Origin: Spodoptera frugiperda
Taxonomy: Eukaryota > Arthropoda > Insecta > Lepidoptera > Noctuidae
Direction: 5' to 3'
Assembly (NCBI RefSeq): GCF_023101765.2
Contig: NC_064215.1
Span: 9,548,001 to 9,612,000 of the forward strand
Length of the DNA: 64,000 bases
Every line of letters begins with the position of its first letter. Position 1 is the first letter of the stretch. Positions 1 through 10,555 of the stretch are shown piece by piece. Under the pieces are notes generated by a model. The model was not told the origin of the DNA and searched no databases. It worked only from the letters and a program-made list of their open reading frames with translations. A program made the translations under genes and the position numbers.

Positions 1-111
1 CTAAGGGTCTGGGGACCAATCATATTGCGTACAATTTTTCCGTAAACGAATTGAAAGACTCAAAAATATTAACGCTACTTCAAAAATTAAGATAGGTTTG
101 GTTGGTAAACT

Positions 112-196
112 CGAAGATTTTCTCCTGTGTCGTCGTGTAATATTCTTTTGGAAACGCATCCCTCCACACAGAAGAAAATCTCCTGTGTCGTAGTTC
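112..196 (-). repeat. SINE tail fragments, two tandem partial copies
   Basis: Two pieces matching the reverse complement of the SINE tail at 41206-41424 lie side by side. The string CTCCTGTGTCGT occurs at both ends (about 123 and 181), and GAAACGCATCC with CTCCACAC lies between. This matches the SINE order of GTTTGTAAACGCACCC, ACGACACAGGA and GTGTGGAG read backwards. Only the tail is present; the tRNA-like head is missing. Likely an old, 5'-truncated, partly duplicated insertion. Confidence 0.5.
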
Positions 197-199
197 AAA

Positions 200-1257
200 A
201 AAAATATTAAAAATAATTTATAGAAACTAAATAACGTAAAATTAAACACTAAAGATAAATATTAACTAGTAATATCGAAAATTAATAAAAACAGTATACC
301 ATTTTCACTACTTAATGACGGCAAGCAGAAAATTTGACAAGCGGCCATTTTTCGGCACGCGTCCTTATGACGTCACGAGCAGTCCGTGGGTAGTCCACAC
401 AAGAACTTCTGGCAACGGAATAGTTTATGAAGTAGAAATTCGATAACGTTGAAATTCAACTCTGCAAATAGCAGTGAAGTTGTCGTTTTAACGTGTTGCT
501 ACACTTACTTGAATGACATACGGACGAAATGTTTCAACAACGTCTTTCTACATATTTCTAGGAAGATTTTTTATAATAGCTGTCGTGAGACATACTTAAT
601 TAGAGTAGAGCTTTTTTTATGAATATACGTGAGTAAACCGTGATTTTTAGTTATTTAGAAATATTTGTTTTTGGTTAGTATTATTTTTGCAACTTTGATT
701 TGTTTGGCTTTGAACGATAATCTGTATTAATAGAACAAACTCAATAACCCACAAAAAGGCAGTAGTTTAACACCTTTTTGTACTGTCTCAAGAAAAAACC
801 AGATAAGATTTCGGTATTCAATAAACAGTGAAGTTGGATTCAGAATAGAACAGTTAAAAGCTGTGTGGTAACCAAAGCCCACAACAAAGGTTTAAAACAA
901 CTTGATTACTAAATTAAAATCAATAATGAGGTTTTAAATACAATGCCAATGTGAAACCACGACGAAACAATAATATTTCGTAATTACCTACTATTAAATT
1001 ACATAGTTTATTTCGTTTGCTATTACCATATCATATTTGTTTATAGAAGCATACAATTTATTTTATTACTGTATTGCATTTTTGTTTTGGTAAAACAATA
1101 AAATAAGTTTTTTTAGAGATAGAAATGGCACATAACAGATAAAATAGGATTTAATATGAAAAGATTAAAATAGTCATTAGGACTGTGACATCGAATTGAA
1201 ACGAAGCCACTATTAATAACCAATGAGAAATAATATAATAACAAATTAATATATTTT
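200..1257. other. AT-rich non-coding stretch
   Basis: No gene or recognisable repeat. It is strongly AT-rich after 500. The only ordered motif I note is a palindromic CRE-like octamer TGACGTCA at 368-375, in a slightly GC-richer patch (about 340-400). Confidence 0.6.
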
Positions 1258-1262
1258 TGCAG

Positions 1263-1416
1263 AATCCTTCCATGCCGATTTCGGCTACGGCGACCGTTTC
1301 ATTGACTACTGGCGTCTATCATGGGCTCTCATCATCATCATCATCAGCCGTAAGACGTCCACTGTTGAACAAAGGCCTCCCCTTAGTCCTCCACATAGAA
1401 CGACAAGCCGCCACCA
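1263..1416 (+). repeat. Lepidopteran interspersed repeat (family I) with ATC microsatellite
   Basis: Contains ATGCCGATTTCGGCTACGGC, a short ATC run (1331-1346) and AAGACGTCCACTGTTGAAC followed by AAAGGCCTCCCC. I recall these strings as dispersed repeat sequence in many moth genomes. A related core recurs at 51693-51760 (AAGACGTCCACTACTG, AGGCCTCTCCC). The TTTTTGCAG just upstream resembles a splice acceptor, but the following sequence is repeat, so I do not call an exon. Element class unknown to me. Confidence 0.55.
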
Positions 1417-1818
1417 TGGGCTCTCATGTGACATGTGAAAATCCACCATTTTTATTATTCGCCACACGGAACAGCTGTAAGTCCAGAACAGCGGGGAATT
1501 TTCACCAAGTGAACTTGAAAGCAAACATGAGACGCGTGTAGGACAAAGTTTCTGTGAAAATATTTATAGTAACTGAATTTGATCCGGCGTGGGTAAAACT
1601 TAACTACAAACAAGCTGTGAGGGGGATAACCGTCGTTTTAACTGGCTGTTATCATATTATCCTCGTTTTCGTACATAACCCCGCTATTACCCAATATCGT
1701 ATTAGGGAAAAATTATTAACGAGAAATAGGGTTCCGATAAGGGTTAGGGGTTACCATTTCACATAATAATATATCTGAACAAATGATCAGATTCAACGAA
1801 ACAATAAGGAAACAGATC
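1417..1818. other. Unannotated spacer
   Basis: No gene supported. Two short open frames pass through it without recognisable protein features. CATGGGCTCTCAT at about 1414-1428 echoes CATGGGCTCTCAT at about 1319-1332, a small direct repeat of the preceding element. Confidence 0.4.
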
Positions 1819-1819
1819 T

Positions 1820-1986
1820 TACTAATATTATAAATGCGAAAGTTTGTGTGTATGTTACTCAATCACGTCAAAACGGCTGAAGGCATCAAGATGCAATTTG
1901 GAACAGGGTTAGGTTATGATCTGTAATAAAACAATGATTTTACCCCACAGGAACACGGACAAAGCCGCTGACAGAAGCCAGTAAAG
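1820..1986 (+). mobile_element. Lepidopteran dispersed element, family D (Helitron-like, class uncertain)
   Basis: Starts ACTAATATTATAAATGCGAA followed by GTTTGTGTGTATG, a GTCAAAACGGCTGAA block, a TTTGGAACAGG block and an end resembling CGGACAAAGCCGCTGACAGAAG. This matches the moth element that normally ends near CGAAGCCGCGGGC...CTAGT. Other copies lie at 17341-17480 (+) and 48868-49031 (-). From memory such elements are non-autonomous and Helitron-like, but I cannot prove the class here. Confidence 0.6.
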
Positions 1987-1989
1987 TTT

Positions 1990-3610
1990 ATAAAACGTCC
2001 GCTTTACACTAGAATGTCCTGCAATAACTGGGTTTCATGTCCTAAACATTCAAGACAAAATTAGTTTCGGACGCCACAACACGAGTGGTGGATTCCACAG
2101 TTTCCAGCCTCTAACCATCGGTTAGTAGTGCCAAAACATATAAACACATAGACGTGTATTTGGCAAAGTAAGTGGCCCGGATGGGTCACCTCCTTAATCT
2201 AAGGTTAACCTCGAAATTAGCCAAACGATACCCCCGAGTATTGTCGCTTGGTCCTGCTTTTTCTAAGCGACTGTTTATTTTGAGAACCGCTGTTGTTATT
2301 TTGCACGTAGTGGAAGTATTTGTATTCTAGTGACTAAATTAAATTGGGTACTTCGGAAGAGTGTCAAAACCTAGAATTAGTTTCATAATAATTACCTCTA
2401 TGTTACAGAATTTACGTTGCAACAAATTTATTATGAGGAATTAAATAATGATTAATAAATGAAAAAATGGGTGGAGTAAAACATCATGTTATTTGTTTTC
2501 AGCTTTCAATACTGTGTTCATATTCCATACAATTATAAAGGATCGAATCCGTAAAATTAAAAAAATCTCTAGGTACTCATAGTAAAAAAAAAAATATATT
2601 AACAGTTACTTTTACAGTACATGGGATTCCATAGAAATACATTCAACGTTTTAATCCAAGATCCTTCCTTGAGATCTTTGATAAGATTATAAGTCTCAAG
2701 ACGATTAAACTCAGCTCTATCTCAAACAATATAATGGTAAGGCTAACATAAAGTGGAAGGTACAAAAAAGTCTTTAAACTTCAAATTTGCCTTTGAACAG
2801 AAAAAGCAAACAGGATGTCGTGAAAGAAATTATGGTAAACTTCTTCAGAAAGGTGCACTGCAGTCATAAAAGCATTGTGCTCCTTAGAATTCAAGGTAAA
2901 AAACCCGTCATTACCAACAAAAACAAGTTGTGCAAAGCGAGAGAAGTTGGGCCGAGTCTGCGAATTCGATTTACATATGAAAACGTTCGCGCGCGGGCCG
3001 CTAGAGGACGTTCTCTTAAAAATATCACACGCCGTAACACGATCTTATTTAAAAGTCACACCCGGTGCGATTTTATAAAGGAATAAAATCTACGTGTGAA
3101 ACTTTCCCCGCCTTTTGGGGGCGAAAAACTGTAATGTATGCTTTAATACTCTCTTTTGTCTCCGAATACGTGGTTTATGCCTGTCTCTATTTTGATATCC
3201 AACGTCTTTTTTTAAGTTTCCATCTAGCTGCTTTCATTAAGATTTATGGACTTGGCTAGACAAGCGTTTGTTTTGTTTTTATTTCCATCTTTATACATGA
3301 CTTGTTTTTAATTTTGTTACATTTTGATTAAAGTCAAATCATGTTGATATTACGTCTCGTTAAACGCTGGGAATAAAATTAAAAAGGTTTTTTGGCATTC
3401 TTTTCATTTTACTAAGTAGTGCTCAAATATTTAATCGTTTTACTTTGAGATGGGTAGGTATTTCTGTTGCTATAAGACAAAGAAATTGAGACATAGACTG
3501 AACAACAAGGCGAATATTTAAGCGTAAATTTTACATAGATTTTAATAATAAGATGCGAAAAATTTATACTTATAAAATAAACCCATACTAGATTTTTTGA
3601 TGGTATAAGC
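1990..3610. other. Non-coding stretch with one CpG-rich patch
   Basis: Mostly AT-rich and featureless. The exception is about 2940-3130, with CGCGCGCGGGCCGC (around 2990), an AT-box TTTTATAAAG (3071-3080) and a CCCCGCCTTTTGGGGGCG patch (about 3108-3125). An overlapping open frame (2787-3086) has no recognisable domain and is not called as a gene. Confidence 0.4.
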
Positions 3611-3611
3611 C

Positions 3612-3738
3612 AGTAAACGAAACACCATAGGCGTTACAAGATCAGCCTGATGGTAAGCAATCGCCGCCGCACATAGACACCCGAAACACCATAAAGCGTT
3701 ACCAGTGCGTTGCCAGCCTAATCAAGCCGGGGCTAGGA
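3612..3738 (+). repeat. Lepidopteran repeat family C, one full and one partial copy
   Basis: Contains GCCTGATGGTAAGCAATCGC followed by CACCCGAAACACC and CAGTGCGTTGCC, a very common moth repeat core. A partial copy (GAAACACCATAGGCGTTAC) sits directly upstream, so the locus carries a short tandem arrangement. Related pieces are at 9583-9827, 50403-50440, 51755-51824 and 54030-54097. Confidence 0.6.
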
Positions 3739-3739
3739 A

Positions 3740-4429
3740 TTAATAAATGCAATTAAGTGCAATACCAAAATCCTCTAAGAAACATAAACAAGAGTCCATT
3801 ATTTTCCAAAGCATAAATAATTTCACCATGGCCCTTATTCAAAGCACTTTTTATAAAGCAGTTCAGTGTATTTACAATCTCCAATATCCCTCTATCGGGG
3901 CGTCGGATATCTTTTCACCTCGACATTAAGGCGATGAGCAGGTGCTTAAGTTGTCATTTTGCGCGTCACGGAACGTTGCTTGTAATCGACATAATGCTTG
4001 GGCACGTACTTTTGTTTCTCGATGCTCGAGTTTCAGTCGTTACGCTAGTGACTTTATTAGAAGACAGAAAATATAGGGTAAACAAATAGGTAATAAGTGA
4101 ATAAGCTTTTATTAAGGAATAGGGTGGAAGAAGAGATAGACAGCAAATTGGACAACCATTATTTATAGAGTTTATCTGATGATTATCTAGACACACGGCA
4201 GTGTGTCCGCCAAGTTCGAGCAAAAAACCGACACACCGGCCGTGGGTTATATTACACGAACCATTTCGGGCCAAGTTCGACCCACCTATAACTCAAAATC
4301 TATTTTATCTACGCATATGAAATTTCTAGTATCTGTCGAGATCTACTTACTTATCTAAAATACAAAATTTCATTAATGTACCTATTGTAGGTCTTGAGAT
4401 ATTGACGTCAAAAATCGCTATTTTTACTA
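3740..4429. other. Spacer left of the foldback element
   Basis: No gene supported. A 102-codon minus-strand open frame (3966-4274) has scattered Cys and hydrophobic runs but no motif I know. A palindromic TGACGTCA lies at 4403-4410. From about 4270 the sequence may already belong to the element that contains the foldback, because GCCAAGTTCGA near 4270 recurs in the foldback arms. Confidence 0.35.
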
Positions 4430-4734
4430 TACACTCACTGACTGACTCACTCATCAAAAACCTAGACCACTTCCAATGGTCGTATTGACTTGAAATTTGG
4501 CATGGAGGTAGGTCTTTAGGTCAAGGTAAAGGAAAAAATCTGAAAATGGCCAAGTGTGAGTCGGTTTTAAAAATAATGAAGGTGTAAATTCATACCCCTA
4601 AGGAACTAAAACAAAAAATTTCTCTATATCTTCCAATGGTCGTACCGACCTAAAATTCGTTACGAAGGTTTGTATTTAGTCAAAGTAAAGTAAAATAAGA
4701 AAAAAAGAAAATAAACCTTACAAAAATAAATGAA
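4430..4734 (+). mobile_element. Left flank of the foldback transposable element
   Basis: Holds an ACTCACTGACTGACTCACTC run (4432-4451) and the 15-mer CTTCCAATGGTCGTA twice (4470-4484 and 4630-4644), 160 bp apart. Both copies are followed by a GACYTRAAATT block and a GTCAARGTAAAG block, so a unit of about 160 bp is duplicated in diverged form. It abuts the inverted repeat at 4735 and probably belongs to the same element; similar sequence is familiar from moth genomes. Confidence 0.45.
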
Positions 4735-5076
4735 ATCCCACCCAAAACATAAATGTGAAAGGCTGCCAAGTTCGATAATATTGGAATGCTTCGCCTATAA
4801 AAGAAGTGAGATCTAAATAAGTACCAAGTTCCATACACAGACCTCAGTTAAAAATGATATAACTTGGCAAGTTTTAATAGAAAATTATATACTTGACTCA
4901 TTGCGTTTAGTAGGTTTATAACAAAGTGTGTGAAAACTTGCCAACTTGTTATATCATTTTTAACTGAGGTCTGTGTATGGAACTTGGTACTTATTTAGAT
5001 CTCACTTCTTTTATAGGCGAAGCATTCCAATATTATCGAACTTGGCAGCCTTTCACATTTATGTTTTGGGTGGGAT
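4735..5076. repeat. Long near-perfect foldback (inverted repeat), arms 141 and 144 bp
   Basis: The left arm (4735-4875) and right arm (4933-5076) are reverse complements. Aligning them by hand I find a continuous perfect match of about 128 bp, then a 3-base indel (AAG extra in the right arm), then about 13 more matching bases. The spacer is 57 bp (4876-4932). Anchor strings are ATCCCACCCAAAACATAAAT (left start) and its complement at 5057-5076. RNA across it would form a roughly 140-bp duplex. Two short open frames across the right arm are by-products, not genes. Likely a foldback-type transposable element. Confidence 0.9.
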
Positions 5077-5648
5077 ATTCAATATTCGAGAACACGGTTC
5101 TTGCTCAAAACCGTTTCACTTCGAGACAAAATGTACCGAATTCGAAGCGCGTGGTAACAGCAGTACTGAACTGTAGTTAGTACAAGGTGCAGACGAAAAT
5201 GGGAAATTGCTCCTAGTACTTAAAGCTAAAGAGAGAATGAGACAGAAGATTCTAGAACATTTTGTTTTATGATGCTCTTTCTGTAATAAGTATTAGGATA
5301 CTGCTTTGTGCTTTTAAAGCTGTGATTATTTTAGTTTTCAATTTTCTGAGGCTTGCTCTGAATATTTGAAGCGTTGGAGATTACTAGACTTTCTTTTAGA
5401 AATCATTTTAAACAACATTTTTGAAGAATTTGATATTAATGCGTTTTGAAGAAATGAAATTGAAAGTCATTCAAATGGATTTTCTATCAAAACGAACATG
5501 ATTTGAGCGACGTGTGAATATAAAATAGACACAAAAGAGCTATTCGAATGGAAATAAAACACAAAAAGATCAAACTGGGCGGCCATCTTTTTTCCACTAC
5601 CCTTTTAAATTACCAACTAATACTTTTACATTTTTTTTTCTATTCCCG
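5077..5648. other. Non-coding stretch
   Basis: AT-rich DNA with no gene, repeat family or RNA structure I can support. Confidence 0.5.
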
Positions 5649-5649
5649 T

Positions 5650-5800
5650 CTCAGCAAGACACGATAGCAAATAGTGTGCAGTGCGATCACAAAATTACAC
5701 GTCAATCCAAAACGCGGCCGCGCGAACCGTCGGGCTCGTCGCTCCGGGCCGGTTACAGCCGGATCGAACCGGATCGCGGCGGATAAAGCTGGTTCTTTAA
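5650..5800 (+). promoter_or_regulatory. GC/CpG-rich islet, possible promoter or 5' exon
   Basis: A short patch that is much richer in G+C and CpG than its surroundings, with GCGGCCGCGCG near 5715, GGGCTCGTCGCTCCGGGCCG at about 5729-5748 and CGGATCGCGGCGG near 5770. An Inr-like GTGCAGTGCG lies just upstream (about 5675). No TATA box is obvious and no coding frame is recognisable: the overlapping frame 5674-5880 is a low-complexity Arg-rich read. It could be a promoter or 5' UTR exon, or an unrecognised repeat end. Confidence 0.25.
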
Positions 5801-7878
5801 TACAACCGTTTATTGGAGTAAAATTGTATTTCTATCAGAATTTTAGGCTTTTGTGTAAATATTGTGGACAGTATTCATAAATTGTAAATCATTTAAAAAT
5901 TTAAAAGCGGATTTGACGTTAGAACCTTTGGAGTTATTTTGTCCCTTGTTGGGCGCCAATAACGGTGACTAGTCGAAAAACCTTTTGTAGTTTAACAACA
6001 ATTAGACCAATTATTGGAACAACTTTTAAACCACATGTTTTAAATAAATGATCGAAATAAACTAAAACTATCCGTAAATTACACTGTAACAGCCCGCGTA
6101 CGATGATATTAAAGAGAAACAATAATGTAGGTACTCCAGAAACATCAACGTACTGAATCGAGCTTCTATACAGCCTAGAGAATAGCTTTATACAATATTC
6201 AGGAACTAAAATAGTGCCTCCGCTGCAAAACTTGGGTTTCCCAGAATAACTGAATCTGGTCGATACGGCCAGACTATTTTGGACCCAAAATTTGCAGCCA
6301 AATTGTTAATCGTTCTGTCTCTTATTCCAAAGTTTTTTAAGATGTGTGTAGAAGCATTTTACACAATCTTGTTTTAGTATGGGGTTTTTGGTACCTAAGT
6401 ATATTTTGCACAAGAATTGATATTCCCAATACATAAAATGGGTTTTCGTCTGTTTCTGGATCTCTTCTTTGGGCTCCATAACATGTCAAAAAATTTCTAT
6501 CATCATACATTTTTGGAACAAATCTTTGTTAAGTTTACATTACTTGTAATAAGAAAATAAATATGTCTGACATCCACTTTCGGAAGCAATTTTCATCCCA
6601 AATCTAGTTCCAGAAACAAACTCAATACCAGACAATCGGTCTAACGTAAGCAGCCGATAAAGGTGCTTACTCATCGCCCCGACGTGTCGCAGTGATCAAG
6701 TCTCAAGAGTTTACACATGAAATATGATACGACGTCCATATTTTCTGACGTCGCATCGCTGCGATGTAAACGGGCCCTTAGTTTCACATTTCGCCGGCTG
6801 GCTTAGATATCGTACAAGGCGTAGTGCACATAGATCAATAAGTATAACTGTCTGTGTGGGTATAGTATGCACAGAACACATCAATTACTTGGGCCTCGTT
6901 GTGCTTTCTGACAGGCACGCACGTTACTAACCAGTGAAGACTTCGCTTAAGAAATTATGACGTCATTTATTGTTCTTTGTTTATTTTGCGTTTGATATTA
7001 GTATTATCTATAGTAGTACTATTGTTTTTTTAAACGTACTATTATTGTTAGATACATGCTTTGTTTTAAGTTGTGGCTCAAAGATGAAGTGTGTTAACAT
7101 ATTTTTGAAATAAACTTACAACTACAAACTTTAAACAGGAGGATTATTCAACTAACTTTAACATAATTATGACTAAAAATGTCCATGAACGTAACAGTTC
7201 CAACACCACGATCCCATTAAACATTATCCATGAAAGTACATAAAGCGTGGTGCACACAATATGCGTTAATTTGCTGACAACAATGTGGCGTGTGGTCACC
7301 GTCGCATCACTACCGATGACACAGGAATATTTCAATTACTTCACGCTCAGATGTGTTGCGACCACGGAACGGAACGGACGTGTAAAGAGTTTTGTAATTA
7401 ACATTCTTAGAGGAGATCATAGAACAGAGTGGTGTTTCTCTTTTCTGTGGAGGAGATCGGTTCTAAAGTATGTGTGAATGGAGAAAAGGAGGTGTTAGTT
7501 GATATTTGACTTCCCCTTTTAGGAAATGTAAGACCTATCGATGTGATTAGATTGTATATTCGAATGTCTGTTAGGTAGGTACTTACTCGATATGGAGTTT
7601 TAGAAATCGAACAAATTCGATAATCAACTAATCGACTACTTTGATAATGATTATTTGCAAACGATTTTGACTTGACTTGATATTATGATTCGTTTATGTG
7701 TACCCATCACATCTTCGGAACATTTTTACATATTGTTGTACACAAAGTATTAACTTGACAAAGACGAACCAAGATTAGATTAGAATCAGTATTTTGATAT
7801 TATGTATTAGGTTTGATTTATTTATTTAGCTCTTCATGCACATAAATGTTTACAAGGTGAGCTTAATGCCATATGTAT
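5801..7878. other. Non-coding stretch
   Basis: No supported gene. A near-palindromic CATCGCTGCGATG with CGTTTACATCG-type complement near 6755-6775 looks like a MITE terminus, but I could not find its partner. A palindromic TGACGTCA lies at 6958-6965. The remainder is AT-rich. Confidence 0.4.
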
Positions 7879-7879
7879 T

Positions 7880-7948
7880 TTCTACCAGCCAAACCTTTGG
7901 ATGATGCAGAGACAGACCAGTGGTAGGTGCATGAAGCAAGCAAATCCA
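7880..7948 (+). repeat. Possible family G retroelement tail fragment
   Basis: GATGCAGAGACAGACCAG followed by GTGCATGAAGCAAGCAAA resembles the 3' part of the family G repeat at 19635-19757 (TGCATGAAGACTGATG / GATGAAGCGAAAGAGGTA). The match is short and diverged. Confidence 0.3.
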
Positions 7949-7949
7949 G

Positions 7950-9582
7950 AAAAGATGAATGTCATTTTATATATTATATTTGAGTTTTGTTAATGTTTTC
8001 ATACATTTGCATGTCAGACATTAGTTCAACAATACATATTTGAAACAAAAGCGGAGTACTTAAATATGTTATTTTGAGAATTTATAGTCATAACTAATTA
8101 ACTGATTGTGGACGTTCACAATGAAATATTATTGTAATAAACTTAATAGAGTGCCGAGTTTAAACCTTTTAGTTCAATCGTAATGAAAAATGGCAACTCT
8201 TATTATTATTTTGAACTCCATTTGGGGATTATTAATCATAGTAATAGTTGTTTGGACTTAATTGAGATTATGGGATAACTGATTTATATCGATTTTTAAT
8301 ATTATATTAACCTAAATCATGGGTACTTTATAATAAAGAAAAAGATTTTAATTTAAGAAGGATCATTTAAATCTTATATTCGAATTTCTCTTTAAGTTCG
8401 AAATTTAAAAACATATTTATCCATCCCGCCATTTTGTAATGCCAAAAATATTCAACCAGTACGTACCTACCTTCGAAATTCAAAATAAGATGCATTGTCC
8501 AATAAGAGTCTGGAGAATTCTACATTTTGTATTCAGAACGAATGCATTCTCAATAGAGAACATGTCTGTATACTGGGAGTAACACAGAGCATACAAAACG
8601 CATTGAGTCAACAGTCTTAACAGTTTATAACCGATTTCAAAGAAAAAGAGGTTCTGTATTCATCTTTCCATGAGTATGACATATGAAGTAAAAATAAATT
8701 GGCATATTCATAGTGTCTATCTTAGAATACCCCTACATTCATGCCAAACACAAATGTGCAAAAAAAAACTTCAAATTACAACTGGCCATCACGGATTTAG
8801 ATGCTGTATTGATCTGAAACAAAAATGTCTCCGGCGTGTAGCCCAATTAGGGCTGACACTGATCCCGTCTGCAATAGAGCTCGAATACGCTCGAAATAAC
8901 TGTGGCGAATCGATCGCGCACAACCCTAGCGCGCGAATTTCAAATGTCGAGATCATAACCTATTTAGATTTTTACGGCCAGTGACATTGTTTGATTTTAA
9001 AAAGGGAAGTTATTCGTTCTGAGTTCTCTATTTGAAATTGTAATATTCTAATATGGCACAATGACGTTATATGCAATCTAATATGATCATTTCTTAACAA
9101 AATATCATATTATTTATGTTGTAATTTTATTTATCTCAATAATTTTTGCCACCGAATTCATAGATAAGTCGTTATCTCTACAACAATTTAAACGAAAAAA
9201 CTACGTTAACACCCCGATTTCAAAGAACATTTTTGATTGCACCAAACATTCAAATCTGAAAGCCATTTATTCAATCGTTTCCTTATAATTTCAGGCTGTT
9301 TTATTAGGAAAATCAAAGCAATATAGTACTGTAGATATAAGTCGTAGGTACTTATTTTTACGTGTTTTTCCTCTTAATCGCTAAGCTTGGTTTCCTTTGA
9401 TGGTATTAGTTGCTATGGTCCATGTCGATTACATTCATGCCTACGATGACGTCATCTAAAAATACGAGGAATAAAATGTTCTTCTTTCAAAGATATTGAT
9501 AAACTAAAGAACCAAGATGTATCAATAAGTTTTTATAGTAGGTGATTTGTACTTAAATACTGAATTTTGAACAGAATGGCAT
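7950..9582. other. Non-coding stretch
   Basis: Mostly AT-rich. A 104-codon open frame (8670-8984) crosses a moderately GC-rich patch (8815-8945, with CGATCGCGC and TAGCGCGCG) but shows no recognisable domain. A palindromic TGACGTCA lies at 9447-9454. Nothing else is supported. Confidence 0.4.
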
Positions 9583-9827
9583 AAACCGCCCATGGACACC
9601 CGAAACACCGGAGAAGTTACAATTGTGTTGCTTGCGTTTTGATGGTGAGGAATTTTAGGGTAGAATCGACGAATGGGAAGATTGGGAAAGAGGGTGGTAA
9701 TTGAGCCTCCGGTTACCTCACTCACGCAACGCAACGTACTACGTCAGTTTTTAGTGAGACCTTGGTATCACTCCGGTCGAGCCGGCCCATTCGTGTTGAA
9801 GCATGGCTCTCCCACACTTGTATCCAT
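9583..9827 (+). mobile_element. Lepidopteran repeat family C, long copy
   Basis: Begins with ACACCCGAAACACC-type sequence (9597-9609) and ends with CTCCGGTCGAGCCGGCCCAT then GAAGCATGGCTCTCCCAC (9771-9812), both familiar ends of a moth dispersed repeat. It covers about 245 bp and is the most complete family C copy here. Open frames on both strands across it are by-products. Confidence 0.55.
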
Positions 9828-9829
9828 CC

Positions 9830-10168
9830 TAGGTCCACAGCGGTCACTTATAGGCCGTTGATGTACTTAAAACTCATAATTGCATTATTGCAGCTCTGTA
9901 TATCCCATCAGTGATTAACGTATCAGCCCAAAAACAGAAATATGTATTACAATAAATAACGAATGTGAATTATCCAAAATCCCTTTGTCACAAGAGAAAT
10001 AAATTATTTAGGAACATAATTCATCCAGTGTTTGCCTTAAGTCTGGACGTTAAATCTGTTTTAATTATTCTGTAGTGGCCAACTGTTAAAGTTTTCTTTT
10101 TGTCTAACAAATAGGTTTTAGAGAACAATAGATAAAGTCAGCGACCGTGTAAATTTTTGTACAATATT
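9830..10168. other. Non-coding spacer
   Basis: AT-rich; nothing supported. Confidence 0.5.
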
Positions 10169-10169
10169 C

Positions 10170-10357
10170 ATTTGAAATGATTTATGTTTTCTTTTTTTTC
10201 TGTTTCTTTTTATAAACTTAACATAGAACCACAGTCTGTTTGGATGAATTAAGACGTTTTTGCATATTTATTTAAGTTATTTGAAATGATTAATGTTTTT
10301 TTTGTTTAAGCTTAACAGAACACCATATTTCGTTTAGATTAATAAGATATATTTGCA
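10170..10357 (+). repeat. Diverged two-unit tandem repeat
   Basis: Unit 1 (10170-10264) and unit 2 (10279-10357) share an order of blocks: ATTTGAAATGATT, ATGTTTTYTTTTT, TTAAGCTTAACA/TAAACTTAACATAG, CRTTTRGATKAATWAG and a TTTTGCA/ATTTGCA end. Unit 2 is shorter through small deletions. The units look like an old local duplication. Confidence 0.5.
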
Positions 10358-10495
10358 ATGCATCGAACTTTACACTATTTTTTCAATTTTATTTTGGTCC
10401 TACGTAATGGGATGAAATATCAAACAATTACAGTCCACTGCTGAACTATCTACATAAGATTAATTTACAGAGACAGATCACTTTATACAGAAGCA

Positions 10496-10554
10496 TTACG
10501 TGCCGTAATGTGCACCTCTGCCTACCTCTTCGGAGATAAAAGGCGTGACGATAC
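10496..10554 (+). repeat. Family G repeat fragment
   Basis: TACGTGCCGTAATGTGCACC followed by TCTGCCTACCTCTTCGGAG and AAAAGGCGTGACG. This is the familiar moth repeat in which CTCTGCCTACCCC is followed by an AGGCGTGA block. Other copies are at 19635-19757 (+) and 52119-52190 (-). Confidence 0.55.
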
Positions 10555-10555
10555 A

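Noticed and set aside
1257..1541. ATTTTTGCAG followed by an open frame as a spliced exon
   Set aside because: The sequence right after the AG is a known-looking dispersed repeat (CCGATTTCGGCTACGG) and an ATC microsatellite, with open frames on both strands.
3966..4274. 102-codon minus-strand frame with a Cys-rich middle
   Set aside because: Length is within chance for AT-rich DNA, there is no domain pattern, and it borders repeat sequence.
4973..5180. Two open frames over the right foldback arm as small genes
   Set aside because: They exist only because the arm is open; the complementary left arm does not support a coding interpretation, and the readings share no motif.
6230..6300. TCTGGTCGATACGGCCAGA as an operator-like palindrome
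   Set aside because: Short imperfect palindrome with no gene nearby; expected by chance.
6640..6790. Complete MITE from the CATCGCTGCGATG near-palindrome and CGTTTACATCGC-type end
   Set aside because: I could not find a matching opposite terminus, so boundaries and even repeat status are unsupported.
8670..8984. 104-codon plus-strand frame as a gene
   Set aside because: No motif, no splice or promoter support, and chance length.
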